Source of the DNA: Arthrobacter sp. StoSoilB19
GTDB taxonomy: Bacteria > Actinomycetota > Actinomycetes > Actinomycetales > Micrococcaceae
DNA length: 64,000 nt
Direction of reading: 5' to 3'
Assembly: GCF_019977275.1 (NCBI RefSeq)
Contig: NZ_AP024650.1
Coordinates: forward strand, 744,001 to 808,000
This document shows positions 58,973 to 64,000 of the stretch, piece after piece; position 1 is the stretch's first letter; every line of letters begins with the position of its first letter. The notes under the pieces were generated by a model, which did not search any database, was not told the origin of the DNA, and saw nothing but the letters and a program-made list of their open reading frames with translations. The position numbers and the translations under genes were made by a program.

Positions 58973-60727
58973 ATGCCAGATGCGCTGTTCACTTCCAGCT
59001 CCGACCCCCGCCACGACCACTGCGTGGTCGGCGTGGACTTCGGGACCCTGTCCGGCCGCGCCGTGGTGGTGCGGGTCCGCGACGGCAAGGAGCTTGGGAG
59101 CGCCGTCCATGAATATCCCCATGCGGTGGTGACCGGCTCCCTGCCCGGTGACGTGGCGGGCGACGACGGCACGCGGCTTCCCGGCGAATGGGCGCTTCAG
59201 GTGCCCAACGACTACCGGGACGTCCTGCGCACCGCCGTTCCTGCCGCGGTGGCTGACGCGGGGATCGACCCGGCCGCCGTCGTCGGCATTGCCACCGACT
59301 TCACCGCCTGCACCATGGTGCCCGTGAAGGCCGATGGCACGCCGCTGAACGAATTGCCGGGCTATGCCAACCGCCCGCATGCCTACGTGAAGCTCTGGCG
59401 CCACCACGCCGCCCAGGGGCAGGCCGACCGGATCAACCGGCTGGCGGCCGAACGCGGCGAAGACTGGCTTCCCCGCTACGGCGGCCTGATCTCGTCCGAG
59501 TGGGAATTCGCCAAAGGCCTGCAGCTGCTGGAAGAGGACCCGGAGGCCTACGCCGAAATGGACCACTGGGTGGAGGCGGCCGACTGGATCGTCTGGCAGC
59601 TGTGCGGCCGCTACGTCCGCAACGCCTGCACCGCCGGCTACAAGGGCATCTACCAGGACGGGCGGTACCCCTCGGAGGATTTCCTGGCCGCCCTGAATCC
59701 GGACTTCAAGGACTTTGTCAGTTCCAAGCTGGAGCACACGATCGGGCGGCTGGGGGACGCCGCAGGGACCCTGACGGCGGAGGCTGCAGCCTGGACCGGG
59801 CTGCCGGAGGGCATCGCCGTGGCCGTGGGAAACGTTGACGCCCACGTCACTGCCCCTGCTGCCAAGGCCGTGGAATCCGGCCAGCTGGTGGCCATCATGG
59901 GCACCTCCACCTGCCATGTGATGAACGGCAGCGAACTGCGTGAAGTGCCGGGAATGTGCGGGGCAGTGGACGGCGGCATCGTGCCCGGCCTGTGGGGCTA
60001 CGAGGCCGGTCAGTCCGGTGTGGGGGACATCTTCGGCTGGTTCACCAAGTACGGCGTCCCCCCCGAATACCATGAGGCTGCCGGGGACGCGGGGCTGGGA
60101 ATCCACGAGTACCTCACCGGACTGGCGTCGCGGCAGGCCATCGGGGAGCACGGCCTGATCGCGCTCGACTGGCACTCGGGCAACCGCTCGGTCCTGGTGG
60201 ACCACGAGCTGTCCGGCATCGTGGTGGGCCAGACCCTTGCCACCCGGCCCGAGGACACCTACCGTGCCCTGCTGGAAGCCACGGCCTTCGGAACCCGCAC
60301 CATCGTGGACGCCTTCCGCGACGCCGGGGTTCCGGTCAGGGAATTCATCGTCGCGGGCGGCCTGCTCAAGAACAGGCTGCTGATGCAGATCTACGCGGAC
60401 GCCACCGGCCTGCAGCTGTCCACTATCGGCTCGGAGCAGGGCCCGGCCCTGGGATCGGCCATCCACGCCGCCGTGGCCGCGGGTGAATACGCGGACATCC
60501 GGGAAGCCGCCGCCGCCATGGGCGCCGAACCCGGCGAGGTCTACACGCCGATCCCGGAAAACGTTGCCGCGTACGAGGAACTGTTCCAGGAATACAGGGC
60601 ACTGCACGACTACTTTGGCCGCGGCGGCAATGACGTGATGCACCGGCTCAAGGCCATCCAGCGCAAAGCCGCCCGGGCCAGCCTGCCCGGCTCCGCCGCC
60701 GAACCTGCCGTGGGGGTCTCCGCATGA
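58973..60727 (+). CDS. araB: L-ribulokinase
   Basis: A 584-residue FGGY sugar kinase phosphorylating L-ribulose. [19 protein letters not shown] (about residues 17-35) is the ATP-phosphate 1 motif, [15 protein letters not shown] is AraB-specific, and [32 protein letters not shown] and [23 protein letters not shown] are family regions. ATG 58973 has GGAGG about ten bases upstream. It leads araB-araD-araA and overlaps araD by 4 bases. Confidence 0.95.
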   Translation: MPDALFTSSSDPRHDHCVVGVDFGTLSGRAVVVRVRDGKELGSAVHEYPHAVVTGSLPGDVAGDDGTRLPGEWALQVPNDYRDVLRTAVPAAVADAGIDPAAVVGIATDFTACTMVPVKADGTPLNELPGYANRPHAYVKLWRHHAAQGQADRINRLAAERGEDWLPRYGGLISSEWEFAKGLQLLEEDPEAYAEMDHWVEAADWIVWQLCGRYVRNACTAGYKGIYQDGRYPSEDFLAALNPDFKDFVSSKLEHTIGRLGDAAGTLTAEAAAWTGLPEGIAVAVGNVDAHVTAPAAKAVESGQLVAIMGTSTCHVMNGSELREVPGMCGAVDGGIVPGLWGYEAGQSGVGDIFGWFTKYGVPPEYHEAAGDAGLGIHEYLTGLASRQAIGEHGLIALDWHSGNRSVLVDHELSGIVVGQTLATRPEDTYRALLEATAFGTRTIVDAFRDAGVPVREFIVAGGLLKNRLLMQIYADATGLQLSTIGSEQGPALGSAIHAAVAAGEYADIREAAAAMGAEPGEVYTPIPENVAAYEELFQEYRALHDYFGRGGNDVMHRLKAIQRKAARASLPGSAAEPAVGVSA

Positions 60728-61440
60728 GCACCGACACCGGGATCCTGGAAACCATCGCCCGGGTCCGTGAGGAAGTGTGTGCGCTGCATGCCGAGCTGAC
60801 CCGCTACGAACTGGTGGTGTGGACCGCAGGCAACGTTTCCGCCCGGGTGCCGGGCACCGACCTCATGGTTATCAAGCCCTCCGGGGTCGCCTACCAGGAC
60901 CTGACCCCGGAACAGATGATCGTGACGGACCTGCACGGCATGCCCGTCAGGGGCACCAACGTCGGTGGCGGCGGGACCGTGGACTGGGGCAACCCGCCGC
61001 TGTCGCCGTCGTCGGACACCGCAGCGCACGCCTACGTGTACCGGCACATGCCGGAGGTGGGGGGCGTGGTGCACACCCACTCCACCTACGCCACTGCCTG
61101 GGCTGCCCGGGGGGAGGCCATTCCGTGCGTGCTGACCATGATGGGCGATGAGTTCGGCGGCTCCATCCCGGTGGGCCCATTCGCGCTGATCGGGGACGAC
61201 TCGATCGGCCACGGGATCGTGGAGACGCTGAAGAACTCCAATTCACCGGCGGTCCTGATGCAGAACCACGGCCCCTTCACCATCGGCAAGGACGCCCGCT
61301 CCGCGGTGAAGGCCGCCGTGATGTGCGAGGAAGTGGCCCGCACCGTCCACATCTCCCGCCAGCTGGGCGAACCGCTGCCCATCGACCAGGGCTCCATCGA
61401 CTCCCTCTATGCCCGCTACCAGAACGTCTACGGCCAATAA
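60724..61440 (+). CDS. araD: L-ribulose-5-phosphate 4-epimerase
   Basis: A 238-residue class II aldolase-family epimerase producing D-xylulose-5-phosphate. VVWTAGNVSARVPG and MVIKPSGVAYQDLTPEQMIV bind the phosphate and substrate. HTHSTYATAWAARG (about residue 118) carries two zinc-binding His; the third is in AVLMQNHGPFTIG. The ATG lies in a 4-base overlap with araB. Confidence 0.95.
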   Translation: MSTDTGILETIARVREEVCALHAELTRYELVVWTAGNVSARVPGTDLMVIKPSGVAYQDLTPEQMIVTDLHGMPVRGTNVGGGGTVDWGNPPLSPSSDTAAHAYVYRHMPEVGGVVHTHSTYATAWAARGEAIPCVLTMMGDEFGGSIPVGPFALIGDDSIGHGIVETLKNSNSPAVLMQNHGPFTIGKDARSAVKAAVMCEEVARTVHISRQLGEPLPIDQGSIDSLYARYQNVYGQ

Positions 61441-61496
61441 ACAACACAGGCCAGTAATCCACGGCGCCGTCATTACACAACTTCCCAGGAGAATCC

Positions 61497-63017
61497 ATGA
61501 GCACCGCAGCAAGCACCTCCCTCGACGGCTACGAGGTCTGGTTCCTCACCGGCAGCCAGCACCTGTACGGGGAGGAGGTCCTCAAGCAGGTGGCCGCCCA
61601 GTCGCAGGAGATCGCCAACCAGCTCAACGCCAATTCCGCCGTCCCGGTCAAGATCGTCTGGAAGCCGGTCCTCACCGATTCGGATGCCATCCGGCGCACC
61701 GCCCTGGAGGCGAACGCCGATGATTCCGTGATCGGTGTGACCGCCTGGATGCACACGTTCAGCCCGGCCAAGATGTGGATCCAGGGCCTGGACCTGCTGC
61801 GTAAGCCCCTGCTGCACCTGCACACCCAGGCCATCCGGGACCTGCCGTGGGCGGACATCGACTTCGACTTCATGAACCTGAACCAGGCCGCGCACGGCGA
61901 CCGCGAGTTCGGGTACATCCAGTCCCGGCTGGGCATCGCCCGGAAGACCGTCGTCGGGCATGTCTCCAACCCCGAGGTGGCACGCCAGGTGGGCTCCTGG
62001 CAGCGCGCCGCCGCCGGCTGGGCCGCCGTCCGCACCCTTAAGCTGACACGCTTCGGGGACAACATGCGCAACGTCGCCGTCACCGAAGGCGACAAGACCG
62101 AGGCGGAGCTGCGCTTCGGCGTCGCCGTGAACACCTGGTCCGTCAATGAGCTCGCGGACGCCGTGCACGGCGCGGCGGAGGCCGACGTCGACGCACTGGT
62201 GGCGGAATATACGGACCTTTACGACGTGGTGCCGGAGCTCCGCGCAGGCGCGGCCAGGCATGAATCGCTGCGGTACGGCGCCCGGATCGAGCTGGGCCTG
62301 CGCAGCTTCCTCGAAGCCAATGGCTCCGCCGCGTTCACCACCTCCTTCGAGGACCTGGGCGCGCTGCGGCAGCTTCCCGGCCTCGCCGTGCAGCGGCTCA
62401 TGGCCGCCGGGTACGGGTTCGGCGCCGAAGGCGACTGGAAGACCGCCATCCTGGTGCGCGCCGCGAAGGTGATGGGTGCCGGCCTGCCCGGCGGTGCGTC
62501 CCTGATGGAGGACTACACGTACCACCTGGAGCCCGGGTCCGAGAAGATCCTGGGCGCCCACATGCTGGAAGTTTGCCCCTCCCTCACGGCGTCGAAGCCG
62601 CGCCTGGAAATCCACCCGCTGGGCATCGGCGGCAAGGAGGACCCGGTCCGCCTGGTGTTCGACGCCGATGCCTCCCCGGGCGTCGTCGTCGCCCTGTCCG
62701 ACATGCGGGACCGTTTCCGCCTGGTGGCCAACGCCGTCGACGTGGTTCCCCTGGACCAGCCGCTGCCAAACCTGCCCGTGGCCCGCGCCCTGTGGCAGCC
62801 GAAGCCGGACTTCGCAACCTCCGCCGCCGCCTGGCTCACAGCCGGCGCAGCCCACCACACCGTGCTCTCCACCCAGGTGGGCATGGACGTGTTCGAAGAC
62901 TTCGCCGAGATCGCCAAAACCGAACTGCTGACCATTGACCACGACACCACCATCCGGCAGTTCAAGAAGGACCTGAACTGGAACGCCGCCTACTACAAGC
63001 TGGCAGGCGGGATCTGA
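61497..63017 (+). CDS. araA: L-arabinose isomerase
   Basis: A 506-residue isomerase converting L-arabinose to L-ribulose with Mn2+. [23 protein letters not shown] opens the protein; [25 protein letters not shown] and [17 protein letters not shown] are characteristic. The metal site includes [21 protein letters not shown] and the later HMLEVCPSL and HHTVLS histidines. ATG 61497 has CAGGAGAATCC upstream, 56 bases after araD. Confidence 0.95.
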   Translation: MSTAASTSLDGYEVWFLTGSQHLYGEEVLKQVAAQSQEIANQLNANSAVPVKIVWKPVLTDSDAIRRTALEANADDSVIGVTAWMHTFSPAKMWIQGLDLLRKPLLHLHTQAIRDLPWADIDFDFMNLNQAAHGDREFGYIQSRLGIARKTVVGHVSNPEVARQVGSWQRAAAGWAAVRTLKLTRFGDNMRNVAVTEGDKTEAELRFGVAVNTWSVNELADAVHGAAEADVDALVAEYTDLYDVVPELRAGAARHESLRYGARIELGLRSFLEANGSAAFTTSFEDLGALRQLPGLAVQRLMAAGYGFGAEGDWKTAILVRAAKVMGAGLPGGASLMEDYTYHLEPGSEKILGAHMLEVCPSLTASKPRLEIHPLGIGGKEDPVRLVFDADASPGVVVALSDMRDRFRLVANAVDVVPLDQPLPNLPVARALWQPKPDFATSAAAWLTAGAAHHTVLSTQVGMDVFEDFAEIAKTELLTIDHDTTIRQFKKDLNWNAAYYKLAGGI

Positions 63018-63065
63018 TCCAATGGCACGGCTGAGCTCCCGGCGCCCGCCACGGACAACAACCCC

Positions 63066-64000
63066 GTGACGCACGGCAAACCACGCCGGCTGCCGAGGCT
63101 TGAGGACGTGGCGGAGCTGGCCGGGGTCTCACACCAGACCGTGTCACGGGTGGTCAACAACCACCCCAACGTGAGCCCGGGGACGCGGGAAAAAGTGGAA
63201 GCGGTGATAGCCCGGCTCGGCTACCGCCGCAACACCGCAGCCCGGAGCCTGGTCACCCGGCGCTCGCAGACCATAGGCGTCCTGGGCAGCGAGCTCTCCC
63301 AGTACGGTCCTGCCAATACATTGCTGGGCGTGGAACGCGCTGCGAGGGACGCCGGATATTTCGTCAGCGTCGCCGCGTTGCGGGAGGTCAGCCGGGACGC
63401 GATCCTGGACGCCGTCAGGCACTTCCTGGACCAGTCGGTGGACGGCATCGTGGTGATCGTTCCGCACCTTGAGACGCTGGCCGCCCTGGCGGAACTTCCC
63501 ATCGGGGTCCCGGTGGTGGCCGTTGGACCCGAGGGGAATGACACTGTTGGCGGCGTCAGGGTGGACCAGCGCCGCGGGGCCGAACTCGCCGTGCGGCACC
63601 TCATTGGGCAGGGGCACGTCAGGATCGGGCACGTCGCGGGCCCGCAGGACTGGATCGATGCCGTGGCGCGTGCCGACGGCTGGCGGTCCACCCTTGCCTC
63701 CGCAGGACTCGAGGCGGACCTGATCATCGAAGGTGACTGGAGCGCCGGCAGCGGCTACGCCATCGGCCGACGGATCGCGGCCACCCGCCGGGCCACCGCC
63801 CTCTTCGTGGGCAACGACCAGATGGCCCTGGGAGTCCTGCGCGCCCTGACCGAGGCCGGCATCAAAGTGCCGCAGGACGTGTCCGTGGTGGGCTTCGACG
63901 ACCAGCCCGAGGCCGGCTATTTCAGTCCGCCGCTGACGGTGGTCCGGCAGGACTTCGAGGAACTGGGCCGGCGGTGCATGCAGATGATGTTGACGGCGTT
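63066..64000 (+). CDS. araR: LacI family regulator, probable AraR (3' end beyond window)
   Basis: At least 311 residues, truncated by the window end. It begins at GTG 63066 (VTHGKPRRLPRLEDVAELAG), 48 bases after araA. The HTH is LEDVAELAGVSHQTVSRVVN, the hinge YRRNTAARSLVTRRSQTIGVL, and the sensor domain runs to the end, with LFVGNDQMALGVLRAL and VSVVGFDDQPEAGYFSPPLT. A LacI-type AraR controls arabinose genes in Corynebacterium glutamicum; location and the operators at 58814 and 58879 suggest the same role. The symbol is an inference from context. Confidence 0.88.
   Translation, partial: MTHGKPRRLPRLEDVAELAGVSHQTVSRVVNNHPNVSPGTREKVEAVIARLGYRRNTAARSLVTRRSQTIGVLGSELSQYGPANTLLGVERAARDAGYFVSVAALREVSRDAILDAVRHFLDQSVDGIVVIVPHLETLAALAELPIGVPVVAVGPEGNDTVGGVRVDQRRGAELAVRHLIGQGHVRIGHVAGPQDWIDAVARADGWRSTLASAGLEADLIIEGDWSAGSGYAIGRRIAATRRATALFVGNDQMALGVLRALTEAGIKVPQDVSVVGFDDQPEAGYFSPPLTVVRQDFEELGRRCMQMMLTA

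Overview
The window is a chromosomal segment of a high-G+C actinobacterium of the Micrococcaceae, most like Arthrobacter/Pseudarthrobacter. Evidence: the 16S rRNA sequence, high-GC codon use with many GTG starts, actinobacterial gene neighbourhoods (SenX3/RegX3-PhoU-Gpm; CarD-IspD-IspF-CysS-RlmB), the GlgE glycogen pathway, and the conserved TTGTTTGAGAACT box before both 16S and 23S. I see no prophage, insertion sequence, CRISPR array or integrated plasmid; this is mostly core chromosome with two sugar-utilisation modules.

Layout. 1-115 holds nothing I can assign. 116-6160 (minus) carries an APC-type permease, tRNA-Thr(CGT), and an overlapping tmk-holB-exported peptidase operon. 6296-13090 carries a Cys/Met PLP enzyme, a DUF2516 membrane protein, a methyltransferase, gpmA, phoU and the divergent senX3-regX3 pair, and a lipoprotein. 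13348-17792 is the carD, ispD, ispF, cysS, rlmB housekeeping run. 17889-33100 is a glycogen/trehalose region: glgX, a secreted RNase plus barstar pair, a frameshifted poxB-like gene, glgP, and divergent glgE-treS-maltokinase/GlgB fusion. 33294-39014 is one rRNA operon (16S-23S-5S, no spacer tRNA). 39146-50307 carries an SRPBCC protein, an alpha-glucosidase with a LacI regulator, a FAD oxidase, a DUF4032 protein, a lone sugar-ABC ATPase, otsB/otsA and a DsbA-like thioredoxin protein. 50457-54586 carries tRNA-Thr(TGT), a ChaB/Rho-N protein, an EF-G-like GTPase and an MFS transporter. 54664-64000 is an L-arabinose regulon: a ChvE-MmsA-MmsB ABC importer divergent from araB-araD-araA and a LacI-type regulator cut by the window end.

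How the genes work together. OtsA/OtsB make trehalose; TreS interconverts it with maltose; the maltokinase half of the fusion makes maltose-1-phosphate; GlgE polymerises it into alpha-glucan; the GlgB half branches it; GlgP and GlgX degrade it. The whole trehalose-to-glycogen route is therefore encoded within about 32 kb, while no glgA or glgC is seen here. The alpha-glucosidase and the lone UgpC/MsiK-like ATPase fit uptake and hydrolysis of alpha-glucosides. In the arabinose module two identical 15-bp operators flank the divergent promoters.

Most interesting points: the maltokinase-GlgB fusion has a well-placed internal Shine-Dalgarno and ATG exactly at the domain junction, suggesting two products from one gene; a secreted ribonuclease and its barstar inhibitor sit tightly behind glgX; the poxB-like gene is broken by a single-base frameshift; paired LacI operators and a PHO box can be read directly; and both pre-rRNA processing stems can be reconstructed by base pairing.
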